Part shown: positions 34,744-42,925 of the stretch, piece by piece
Layout of the letters: each line of letters starts with the position of its first letter
Position numbering within the stretch: the stretch's first letter is position 1
Assembly: GCA_028872915.1 (NCBI GenBank)
Contig: JAGWNY010000005.1
Span: forward strand, 33,347 to 97,346
Direction: 5' to 3'
DNA: 64,000 nucleotides
From: Verrucomicrobiota bacterium
Lineage (GTDB): Bacteria; Verrucomicrobiota; Verrucomicrobiia; Limisphaerales; UBA11358
The notes under the pieces: model-generated
Seen by the model: the letters and a program-made list of their open reading frames with translations, nothing else
What the model was told of the DNA's origin: nothing
Database searches by the model: none
Program-made: the position numbers and the translations under genes

Positions 34744-37293
34744 ATGAACTCGGAAAACCTTGCAGCCAAACCGATGCCTGAAATTCAAGCCGGCAACGCG
34801 ACATTGGCCGGCCCGATTTCCGCGTGGGCGGCGCGCCATCCTGTTCTGATAATTTGGGCGGCATCGGCGCTGGCCCTCACGGTCAATTGCTTCCCGGTGA
34901 TATTTCTGGGGCGGAGTTTCGTGGCGCCGACGGATGGGATTCCCCTGGTTTACAGTTGGGGCATGCCGCTTCCGGAAATGAAGCCGACCCGGTATTATTC
35001 AGTCCACGGAAGCGACATCGCAGCCATGATGATTGGGGAAGTGCCGGCCGGATTTGTTGAGTCGCGAAGCGTCTGGGAGCACGGAGAGTTGCCGTTATGG
35101 GATCGGTATGGGCATTGCGGCTACACGATGATAGGCCAGGCAATTTTCATGCTGGAGGACCCGCTGCAATGGATCGTCATCATCGGGCATGGTTCGGCGC
35201 CGGCCTGGGACATAAAATTTCTGGCGGCGAAGCTTCTTTTTTGCGTTGGGTTTGGGTTGCTCATTTTGCGCCTCACAAGGAGCAAGCCGCTGGCGGCCAT
35301 TTACGCCGCGCTGGCGGCTTATTGCGGCGCTTTTTTCTATATTAACGCTCACCCTTCCTTTTTTGTTTTCTGTTATTCACCATGGGTTTTATTGTCGGCG
35401 CTGGCGCTCCTGGATTTGCGTTCCGGCGCCTCGTGGCGGGCGGGATTGGGCTGGTTGTTGGCGAATGTGGCTTGTTTTAACGGAGGAGACGCGGAGGCGG
35501 CCGTGACGTTGATAGGCGGGCTGAATTTGGCGGCGTTTATTTTTGCATTGACATCATGCCGCGCCATGGGCGACGTCGCCAGGGTGGCGGGGCGCATGGC
35601 CGTGGGGACCGCCCTGTTTCTTGGCTTGACGGCGCCGGTATGGATGACTTTTTGGCGCGCGCTGCCATGTTCCTACACGGCGCACCAGCAGGTCTTCGCG
35701 GGGCTGTTGCCGTTTACGGACTCGGCTCGCGCGGCGAACGTTGGAAATGTTTATCTCCAGCATATCTTGGCGGGGCTGGTGCCGTTTGCGGACCTGATGG
35801 GGGCCTTTGAAGATGTATTTTATCGCCGGGCTTTGCCGGGACCTCAATATGCCCCGCCTGCGCCGGGAACCAGCTTGCTGGTGATGGCCGGTTCCATTTT
35901 CGCCGCGTTGCGATGGCGGGAATTGAAGAAGGAACGCTTTTTCTGGATCAACAGCGCGGCCATTTTCCTATGGGGCGGGTTGGTTTTCGGCTTGATTCCC
36001 GCCGCAGTGATACGCCACATACCCTTGTTCAACCGAGTGGGTCATGCGTACACCGATTTTTCCTATTTACTGGTGATACATCTTACGATCCAAAGCGCCT
36101 ATGGATTTGCGCGGCTGGCTGCGGCAAGGGATTTCCGGCGCGTGGCGATGGATTTTGCCTGGATCGGGTTGATTGCCGCGGCCATGCTTGGCATCTATTG
36201 CGTGAGCCTGAAGCATGGGCCGCTTCCGTGGAATTATCTCCTGTGCGTGGGCGCCGGCGCGGCGGGGGCGCCGTTGGTCTTTGCGTATTTGAAATCGCGG
36301 AAGGGGCGGGTATCGGTTCTGGGATGGGCGTGCGTTCTGGTTCTGGGTTTCATCGCGCAGTTCCGATTTGGGATTTACGCGTTTGGAAGCGATTCGCTGT
36401 TGATGATCTTCGGCCCGCGCGTTGTTTTAAATGCTCCCAGCGACGCCGTGGATTGGATCAAGAACAATTCATCCGACCCCTTCCGCGTCATGGGAAGAAG
36501 TTATTGGGATTTTTTTGGCGATTACGCCGCGGTGTACGGGTTGGAAGACATTCGGTCCTGCGCGCCGCTCAGCAGCGCCGCCTATATCAATCTCGTCAGC
36601 CATTTTCCAGGCGCGCGTTTTGGCCAGAAGTGGATGATCAAGGTGAATCCCATCGAAGCGCAACCGCTCCTGAATCTGCTCAACGTCAGGTACGTTCTGA
36701 CCCGGCCCAATGTAAAAATCCCGAACGGAACGGATTATCGCGAGGTCCATCGCGGCGATTTCGGAGTGGTGGAAAATCCGGAGGCATGGCCCCGGGCTTT
36801 TTTTACAGACAAGGTAATTCCCGTTTCTTCCAACGCGCAATTCATCCAGTATCTTGGTGCAAATGGCAAACAGCCTTTCGCGGCATTGAATTCCAGCGAC
36901 ATTGCACAACGGCCCGCGTTGCGGCAATTGGAGAACACGGCCCATGCAACCGTCGTGGCGGCGGACGATTACCGTCTTTTGCCCAACTCAACCGCCTTTG
37001 ACATTCGCGTTCCGCGCGCCGGAATTGTGTCCCTGGCGGAGGGACAGGCCGGCGATTTCATCGCCACCGCCAACGGGCGGCCGGCGCCGGTGCTGGCCGT
37101 CAACGAAGCCTTCAAGGGCATCTATCTGGATCGGCCCGGCAATTATCGCGTCATCTTTACTTACCGTCCTCCGCGTTGGGCGGCGGCCTGCGCGTTGTTC
37201 TGGGGCGCGCTGGCGGCGGCGATGGCATGGGCGGTCTCCGGTCTTTTCCAACCGCGCGTCGCGCCCGGTTTTTCGAGAGGAGGCGAACCATGA
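34744..37293 (+). CDS. YfhO-like polytopic membrane protein
   Basis: This large protein (849 residues) has a dozen or more hydrophobic helices in its first two-thirds, an extracytoplasmic-type soluble region (about 560-800), and a final membrane helix. Early features such as FLGRSFVAPTDGIPLVYS and a loop containing ELPLWDRYGHCG resemble YfhO/GT-C-type membrane glycosyltransferases, where an acidic loop after the first helix binds the lipid-linked sugar. The late segment LLNVRYVLTRPN is also typical of YfhO. It is translationally coupled (ATGA) to the methyltransferase/glycosyltransferase fusion downstream, suggesting a shared glycan pathway. The donor sugar and acceptor are unknown. Confidence 0.75.
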   Translation: MNSENLAAKPMPEIQAGNATLAGPISAWAARHPVLIIWAASALALTVNCFPVIFLGRSFVAPTDGIPLVYSWGMPLPEMKPTRYYSVHGSDIAAMMIGEVPAGFVESRSVWEHGELPLWDRYGHCGYTMIGQAIFMLEDPLQWIVIIGHGSAPAWDIKFLAAKLLFCVGFGLLILRLTRSKPLAAIYAALAAYCGAFFYINAHPSFFVFCYSPWVLLSALALLDLRSGASWRAGLGWLLANVACFNGGDAEAAVTLIGGLNLAAFIFALTSCRAMGDVARVAGRMAVGTALFLGLTAPVWMTFWRALPCSYTAHQQVFAGLLPFTDSARAANVGNVYLQHILAGLVPFADLMGAFEDVFYRRALPGPQYAPPAPGTSLLVMAGSIFAALRWRELKKERFFWINSAAIFLWGGLVFGLIPAAVIRHIPLFNRVGHAYTDFSYLLVIHLTIQSAYGFARLAAARDFRRVAMDFAWIGLIAAAMLGIYCVSLKHGPLPWNYLLCVGAGAAGAPLVFAYLKSRKGRVSVLGWACVLVLGFIAQFRFGIYAFGSDSLLMIFGPRVVLNAPSDAVDWIKNNSSDPFRVMGRSYWDFFGDYAAVYGLEDIRSCAPLSSAAYINLVSHFPGARFGQKWMIKVNPIEAQPLLNLLNVRYVLTRPNVKIPNGTDYREVHRGDFGVVENPEAWPRAFFTDKVIPVSSNAQFIQYLGANGKQPFAALNSSDIAQRPALRQLENTAHATVVAADDYRLLPNSTAFDIRVPRAGIVSLAEGQAGDFIATANGRPAPVLAVNEAFKGIYLDRPGNYRVIFTYRPPRWAAACALFWGALAAAMAWAVSGLFQPRVAPGFSRGGEP

Positions 37294-39041
37294 ATCCAGT
37301 CGCGAATGCCTCCGGCGGCAGGCCGATGATCAAAGTCTGTCCCGTCTGCGGAAACGCCCGCGTTTATTATCTCTTCTCCACGGCCGACTTTCGCATGGTG
37401 CGGTGCGAGGATTGCGGATTGATCTTCCTCAATCCCCAACCCAGCGACCAGGAATTGGCGAAAATTTACGCCGCCAATTGTTTCCCGGACGGCCGCGAAA
37501 ATGAAGAAGGACGGCGGGTTGCGCTCGAAATGAGGCAGGCTACCGTGAAATTTTATCTGTCGCAAATCGCGCGCTATCGCGGGCCGGGAACGGGGCGGCT
37601 TCTCGAAGTGGGCTGCGGCAACGGCGATTTGCTCGCGGAAGCCGAAGCGGCCGGATGGGACGTGACCGGCATTGACTACTCGGCGGCGGCCTGCGAGCGG
37701 GCGCGGCAACGTCTCACCCGGGGCAACGTGCGATGCGGTGAATTAACGGGGGCAAACCTCGCGGAGAACCAGTTCGACCTTTGCATTATTTCCGATCAGT
37801 TGCAAAACGTCCGTTCTCCAGTGAAGTTTCTTGGCGAAATTCATCGCCTGCTCAAGCCCGGCGGCACCCTGTTTGTCACGACGCTTTCCACCGATTCCTG
37901 GCCCGCGCGGTTCCTGCGCCATAAATGGATGGAATTCAAAGCCGGGCACCTGACTTATTTCAACCGCCCCACCATCCAGACGGCGCTCTTCCGCGCCGCC
38001 TTCCGGCAGGTGATTGTCCTGCCAGGCTGGAAAATTTTGAATTTTGACCACGTAAAAAAGCGCCTCGACCAGTTCCCGGTTCCCGTTATCACGCCGGTTG
38101 TCCGGATGCTGGCGCGCGTTTTGCCCAAAAAAACCCAATTGCGGCCCAGGCGCGTCGTCGCCAATGGCATCACGATTTTTTCCCGAAAGGCCGAGGTCCA
38201 TCCGCGCGAATCGCTATCCGTCATCGTGCCGGCCTACAACGAAGCCGCCACGTTTTGCGCGCTCATGGACGCGCTTTTGGCCAGGGAACTGCCGGACCTT
38301 CATATCGAAGTCGTCGTGGTGGAAAGCCATTCCACGGACGGCACGCGCGAACTGGCCATGAAATACAAGGAGCATCCGCGCGTGAAATTGATTTTGGAAG
38401 ACCGCCCCAAGGGCAAGGGGCACGCCGTTCGGGCGGGATTGAAGGCCGCCACGGGGGATTACGTGTTGATCCAGGACGCCGATTTGGAATATGACCTCGA
38501 AGATTACGATGCCTTGCTCGAACCGTTGCGGGCGGGCCGGGCCGCCTTCGTGCTTGGCTCGCGGCACGGCGGCCGCAATGTCATGAAAATGCGCCAGTTC
38601 GCCGGCCAACGCAGCTTGAGCGCCTTCTTGAACACCGGCCACTGGCTTTTTACGTCGCTCATCAATGTCCTCTTCTTGCAGCGCCTGCGCGATCCCTTCA
38701 CCATGTTCAAAGTCTTTCGCAGGGATTGCCTGTTCGGCCTGGAATTTGAGTGCAACCGGTTCGACTTCGATTTCGAGTTGCTCATCAAACTCATCCGTAA
38801 AGGCTACCGCCCGGTGGAATTGCCGGTCAATTATCGCTCGCGGTCGTTTGAAGAAGGTAAAAAAGTTCGAATGTTCCGGGACCCGCTCACCTGGCTGGCG
38901 GCGCTTCTCCGGTTGCGATTGGCCAGGCTTTCCCCCTTGCGCGCCGTCGAGAAAAAACGGCGCGCGGACCAGAAGGCAAGGGTATTTGCTATCATTGCAG
39001 GCGCCGAATCTCCTGACCCGCCCTCCAAAACCACGCCATGA
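37290..39041 (+). CDS. SAM methyltransferase - GT2 glycosyltransferase fusion
   Basis: The 583-residue protein fuses three parts. A zinc-ribbon (C17, C20, C39, C42) begins it. A class I methyltransferase follows (LLEVGCGNGDLLAEAE near residues 104-119). From about residue 308 there is a GT-A glycosyltransferase family 2 domain (LSVIVPAYNEAATF, then VLIQDADLEYD with the metal-binding acids near residue 395, then VLGSRH and the DPM1-like FDFDFELLIKLIRKGYRP). The second half most resembles polyprenyl-phosphate hexose synthases. Such an enzyme could make the lipid-linked sugar used by the YfhO-like protein upstream. A strong AGGAGG (37278-37283) precedes the ATG, which overlaps the upstream stop. 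Confidence 0.88.
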   Translation: MNPVANASGGRPMIKVCPVCGNARVYYLFSTADFRMVRCEDCGLIFLNPQPSDQELAKIYAANCFPDGRENEEGRRVALEMRQATVKFYLSQIARYRGPGTGRLLEVGCGNGDLLAEAEAAGWDVTGIDYSAAACERARQRLTRGNVRCGELTGANLAENQFDLCIISDQLQNVRSPVKFLGEIHRLLKPGGTLFVTTLSTDSWPARFLRHKWMEFKAGHLTYFNRPTIQTALFRAAFRQVIVLPGWKILNFDHVKKRLDQFPVPVITPVVRMLARVLPKKTQLRPRRVVANGITIFSRKAEVHPRESLSVIVPAYNEAATFCALMDALLARELPDLHIEVVVVESHSTDGTRELAMKYKEHPRVKLILEDRPKGKGHAVRAGLKAATGDYVLIQDADLEYDLEDYDALLEPLRAGRAAFVLGSRHGGRNVMKMRQFAGQRSLSAFLNTGHWLFTSLINVLFLQRLRDPFTMFKVFRRDCLFGLEFECNRFDFDFELLIKLIRKGYRPVELPVNYRSRSFEEGKKVRMFRDPLTWLAALLRLRLARLSPLRAVEKKRRADQKARVFAIIAGAESPDPPSKTTP

Positions 39042-39646
39042 TTGCAACCGTCGCGCGCGGCCGTCAAACGCTCCGTTTGTTCGTCGCGCTCCTCATCCCA
39101 CAAACCGTGCGCCGGGAAATCGCAAAGGTCCAGGCGGTGTTGAAGGAATTGCCGCCGGCGAACGCCATGCGTTGGACCCCGCCCGAACAGTTTCATTTGA
39201 CCCTCAAATTTCTTGGAGCCGTCCCATCACCCGCGGTGGCCGATTTGACCGCCGCATTGGCGCGGGCTTGTGCCGGAGTCGTTCCATTCCGCGTGACGGC
39301 CCGCGGAATCGGCTTCTTTCCCCATGTCCGGTCGCCGCGGGTCGCGTGGATCGGCCTGGAATCCGCGGGAATCATCCTGGCGGACCTGCGACAGCGGGTG
39401 GAACAGGCGGCTGCGCCGTTCGGCAAACGAACCGAATCGCAAAAGTTCGCCCCCCACGCCACCCTCGGCCGGTTCAAGCGGATGAACCGCTGCGACCTGA
39501 AAAAATTCTTGGACGCCGTCATCCCGTTCCGCGACCGCAATTTTGGCGAATGGCAGGCCCGTGAAATCTTCCTGATGCGCAGCCAGTTGTCATCGTCCGG
39601 CTCGCGCCACGTGGCCCTCTCATCCTTCCCCCTGGACGCCAAATAA
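39038..39646 (+). CDS. thpR: RNA 2',3'-cyclic phosphodiesterase (ThpR/LigT)
   Basis: This 202-residue protein of the 2H phosphoesterase family has the two catalytic HxT motifs: H53 in FHLTLKFLG and H140 in FAPHATLGRFKR. ThpR opens 2',3'-cyclic phosphates on RNA and can ligate tRNA halves in vitro. Its ATG overlaps the upstream stop (ATGA), so it shares a transcript with the glycosyltransferase fusion, although no functional link is obvious. Confidence 0.93.
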   Translation: MIATVARGRQTLRLFVALLIPQTVRREIAKVQAVLKELPPANAMRWTPPEQFHLTLKFLGAVPSPAVADLTAALARACAGVVPFRVTARGIGFFPHVRSPRVAWIGLESAGIILADLRQRVEQAAAPFGKRTESQKFAPHATLGRFKRMNRCDLKKFLDAVIPFRDRNFGEWQAREIFLMRSQLSSSGSRHVALSSFPLDAK

Positions 39647-39709
39647 ATTATCAAATCCGTGAAACCTATGCGATAATTGAACGTCTAATGATGATAACCA
39701 GTTAGTCGT

Positions 39710-41209
39710 ATGTTAAACGCGCTCTCCAGTGGCCGTTGGAATCACAAAACAGCAGCGCACCTCTTGAATCGAATGGGCTTTGGCGGCCCGCCCGCGGAGA
39801 TTCAAAGATTAACCGCGCTGGACCATGAGGCGGCGATCTCATCGCTGCTCGACTACGAACGAATCCCCGATCCCACCCCCGATCCGTCCTGGGCTTATCC
39901 AGACCCGCAAGGCATCAGGAATTTCAGGCTCTCCGTCAAGGCCGCGCCGAAGGACCAGGCCCAGAAGTTGAGGCAGGCCGAAAACCGCGTGCAATTCCAA
40001 CGGCTCCAGGAATTGCGCGGCTGGTGGCTCAACCGCATGGCATCCGGGCCGCGGCCGTTTCAGGAGAAAATGGTGTTGTTCTGGCACGGGCATTTTGCGA
40101 CGAGTTACCAGAAGGTGGCCATGGTCCCCAATCCATCCTACCTCATGTGGCGCCAGAACGAATTGTTTCGCAGGCTCGCCACGGGCAACTGGCTGGAGAT
40201 GCTCAACTTCGTCGCCAAGGACCCCGCGATGCTCGTCTGGCTGGATCAATGGAAAAGCCGCAAACCCCACGCCAATGAAAATTTCGCCCGCGAATGTATG
40301 GAACTCTTTGCCCTGGGCATCGGACATTATACTGAAAAGGATGTCACCGAGGCCGCGCGCGCCTTGACCGGCTGGTCCTATGATCCGGTGGGCCAGATCT
40401 TCATCTATCGGCCGATTTTCCACGATACCGGCGCCAAGACGGTGCTCGGACTCACCGGCAACCTCACCGGCGGGGATTTCCTGGCCCAAATCGTCCGCCA
40501 ACCCCAATCGGCCCGCTTCATAACCGCCAAACTCTGGAACTTCTTCGCCGGCCAGATGCCTCCGGCGCCCCTCAACCAGGCGTTGGCGGAAGTGTTTTCC
40601 GCCAATGGCGGCAATTTCAAGCCGTTTTTGCGCGTTCTGTTCCGCAGCGAGGAATTTTACAGCCCGGCAATCATGGGCAACGCCGTCAAAAGTCCCGTCG
40701 AATGGCTCGTGGGAACCGCACGCATGTTGGAGTGCCCATTGCCGCCTCCGGCCCTTTGCGCCAACATGCTCCGAAACCTCGGCCAGGACCTCTTTGCGCC
40801 CCCCAACGTCAAGGGTTGGGACGGAGGCCTGAGCTGGATCAACACCAATACCCTCCTGGCGCGCTACAATGACGCAGCCGTCCTCGTGCATGGCGCCATG
40901 GTTCCGCAAAAGATGGCCCGCCCCCGTCCGGTGGACATGATGACGGATTCGGAGGCCGCGGCGGAAAAGGCCGCGCCGCGCGTCAAGGTGGGGGGCGTGG
41001 ACGCCGACAAAATTCTGACGGCGGCGGAAAGGGCGGACAAAACGGCGCTCGTGGCGGCGCTGGGCCGCCGCTTGCTGCAATCCAACCTTGCCGCAAGCCA
41101 GGAAACGGCATTGCGCGATTTTTTGGGCATGAGACGCGGAATTTCCAACGAGGAAATTCTGGCGGCCATCCGGCTGGTCATGGCCACGCCCGAATATCAG
41201 GTCGTATAA
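39710..41209 (+). CDS. DUF1800 family protein
   Basis: The 499-residue protein matches DUF1800: HLLNRMGFGGPPAEI near the N-terminus, then MVLFWHGHFATSYQKV and NENFARECMELFALGIGHYT. Near the C-terminus are PPNVKGWDGGLSWINTNTLLAR and a variable tail. The family's biochemical activity is not established. It is nearly always paired with a DUF1501 gene, as here 23 bases downstream, and is abundant in Planctomycetes and Verrucomicrobia, which supports the taxonomic guess. No signal peptide is obvious, while its partner carries a Tat signal. Confidence 0.93.
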   Translation: MLNALSSGRWNHKTAAHLLNRMGFGGPPAEIQRLTALDHEAAISSLLDYERIPDPTPDPSWAYPDPQGIRNFRLSVKAAPKDQAQKLRQAENRVQFQRLQELRGWWLNRMASGPRPFQEKMVLFWHGHFATSYQKVAMVPNPSYLMWRQNELFRRLATGNWLEMLNFVAKDPAMLVWLDQWKSRKPHANENFARECMELFALGIGHYTEKDVTEAARALTGWSYDPVGQIFIYRPIFHDTGAKTVLGLTGNLTGGDFLAQIVRQPQSARFITAKLWNFFAGQMPPAPLNQALAEVFSANGGNFKPFLRVLFRSEEFYSPAIMGNAVKSPVEWLVGTARMLECPLPPPALCANMLRNLGQDLFAPPNVKGWDGGLSWINTNTLLARYNDAAVLVHGAMVPQKMARPRPVDMMTDSEAAAEKAAPRVKVGGVDADKILTAAERADKTALVAALGRRLLQSNLAASQETALRDFLGMRRGISNEEILAAIRLVMATPEYQVV

Positions 41210-41232
41210 CTTTTCAATCAGGCCGATACCTT

Positions 41233-42540
41233 ATGAAAAACGAGATCACCCTTCAAACGCGCCGGGAATTTTTGAGAAAGACCGTCCTCGGCGGCGCGTT
41301 GTCCTGGACCGTGCCGGCGTTTCTGGCCGACACGTTTACGGCCCTCCACGCCCAGGCGGCCGATTCCATCACGCAAATTGCCACCGGCAGGGACTCGACC
41401 ATCCTCGTGGTCCTGCAAATGGCTGGCGGCAACGACGGCATCAATACGGTTGTCCCTTACGCCAATGATTTTTATCACAAGGCCCGTCCCACGCTCGGCC
41501 TTTCCGCCGGCCAGGTGCTCAAGTTGAACGATGAAATTGGATTCCATGGCGCCCTGACCGGTTTCAAGAGCCTTTATGACGCCGGCCATCTCGCCGTGGT
41601 CCAGGGTGTCGGCTATCCAAATCCTAACCGTTCTCATTTCCGCTCCACCGAGATTTGGCAGACCGCCAGCGATTCCGACAAGATCGAGTCTCACGGCTGG
41701 CTCGGCCGTTATTTTGACAATTGTTGCTCGGGCGCGGACCCGGCCGCGGGCCTCGTCATCGGCGACCATCTCCCGGAGTCCTTTTACGCCCTCAATCCAA
41801 AAGGCGTTTGCGTCACCAATCCCAAAAATTTTCGCTTCATGTCCCCTCCCCAAATGGAGACCGTTTATGAAGAGATGAATGGAATCGAGCCGGACGAAGA
41901 CCAATCGGGCGCTTCCATCGGCACCCTCGCCGCGGCCCGTCCCATGATCGGCGGCAGGGTGGAGCAATTCATTGAACGCATCGCGTTGGACGCGCAGATG
42001 AGTTCCGAGCAGATTCGCGGCATCGCCGCGCGCGCCCAAAACCTCGCCACCTACCCGGCGTCGCAATTGGGCCATTCCCTCAAATTGGTGGCCCAACTCA
42101 TCGGCGGCGGGTTGCCCACTCGGATTTATTATGTGTCACAGGGCGGCTACGACACCCACGCCGGCCAGGTCGGGCGCCAGCGGCAACTGCTCCAGGACCT
42201 GGGCGATGCCACAAAGGCATTTGTGGCCGATTTGAAGGCCCAAAATAACCTTCAACGGGTCCTCGTCATGACGTTTAGCGAATTTGGGCGGCGCGTCGCG
42301 GAAAATGCCAACGGCGGCACCGATCATGGCGCCGCGGCGCCCTTGTTTGTGATCGGAAACCGCATGAAAGCCGGTTTGTTCGGGGCGTATCCGAGCCTGG
42401 CGCCGCAGGACCTCTTCGAGGGAGACATTCGGTTCAACGTGGATTTTCGGAATGTTTACGCCGGCATATTGGAGAGATGGCTCAACACGAAAAGCGCCCC
42501 GATTTTGGGCCGCCAATTTCAGCCCATGCAAGTGGTTTGA
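41233..42540 (+). CDS. DUF1501 family protein with Tat signal
   Basis: This 435-residue DUF1501 protein starts with a twin-arginine signal (TRREFLRK, then a hydrophobic stretch ending near residue 36), so it is exported folded. Core motifs include VVLQMAGGNDGINTVVPY, HFRSTEIWQTAS, FSEFGRRVAENANGGTDHG and the C-terminal VDFRNVYAGILERWL. The family is related to the alkaline-phosphatase/sulfatase fold, but its activity is unproven. It works with the preceding DUF1800 gene by consistent gene neighbourhood. Confidence 0.94.
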   Translation: MKNEITLQTRREFLRKTVLGGALSWTVPAFLADTFTALHAQAADSITQIATGRDSTILVVLQMAGGNDGINTVVPYANDFYHKARPTLGLSAGQVLKLNDEIGFHGALTGFKSLYDAGHLAVVQGVGYPNPNRSHFRSTEIWQTASDSDKIESHGWLGRYFDNCCSGADPAAGLVIGDHLPESFYALNPKGVCVTNPKNFRFMSPPQMETVYEEMNGIEPDEDQSGASIGTLAAARPMIGGRVEQFIERIALDAQMSSEQIRGIAARAQNLATYPASQLGHSLKLVAQLIGGGLPTRIYYVSQGGYDTHAGQVGRQRQLLQDLGDATKAFVADLKAQNNLQRVLVMTFSEFGRRVAENANGGTDHGAAAPLFVIGNRMKAGLFGAYPSLAPQDLFEGDIRFNVDFRNVYAGILERWLNTKSAPILGRQFQPMQVV

Positions 42541-42645
42541 GCGCCGGCGCTTCCGCCGCCGCCGTCGCCAATTTGCCCTGTTTTTCGTTAAATTCGCCTT
42601 AAAAATTCGTTGAAAATGCCGTCGCGGAATTTTTAATAAAATTTC

Positions 42646-42674
42646 TTGCGTTGATTCGCATGGAGGCATATTAT
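42646..42674 (+). promoter_or_regulatory. promoter upstream of the rpoC leader
   Basis: TTGCGT (42646-42651) and TATTAT (42669-42674, five of six matches) have the ideal 17-base spacing. Transcription should start near 42681, giving a leader of about 245 bases before the rpoC ATG at 42926. This would provide rpoC with its own promoter, as expected if it is detached from rpoB. Confidence 0.6.
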
Positions 42675-42701
42675 TATCGTTCCGTTTTGCTTGAATTCTT
42701 T

Positions 42702-42776
42702 ATGACCGAAAAGACGCCCGTCCAACAATCCATGCGCGCCGATGGCGTTTTTGGGCCGGACGAATTTGACGTTTAG
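42702..42776 (+). CDS. possible 24-residue leader peptide
   Basis: This is the first ATG after the predicted start of transcription. It opens a 24-codon frame with a charged, Asp/Glu-rich product ending FGPDEFDV. I do not recognise it. Its position in the rpoC leader makes a regulatory upstream peptide possible, but chance is a fair alternative. Confidence 0.25.
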   Translation: MTEKTPVQQSMRADGVFGPDEFDV

Positions 42777-42800
42777 AACAAGGTTCAAACCACACTGATC

Positions 42801-42923
42801 TTGAAACGACTCTTCAAAGTTGCGTTGTCCTCCGACACCGCAACCATGATGGCCGCCGTTGCCCTCGCGCCGTTGGGCGCGGCGGCCCCTGGACCGGTCT
42901 CATCTTCAATCCGACATTTTTAA
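42801..42923 (+). CDS. possible 40-residue small protein in the rpoC leader
   Basis: A TTG-initiated frame encodes a basic head (KRLFK) followed by an Ala/Leu-rich hydrophobic segment ([17 protein letters not shown]), like a short secreted or membrane peptide. Its TAA is 2 bases before the rpoC ATG, so ribosomes could couple the two. It has no strong initiation signal, and it may not be translated. Confidence 0.25.
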   Translation: MKRLFKVALSSDTATMMAAVALAPLGAAAPGPVSSSIRHF

Positions 42924-42925
42924 TT

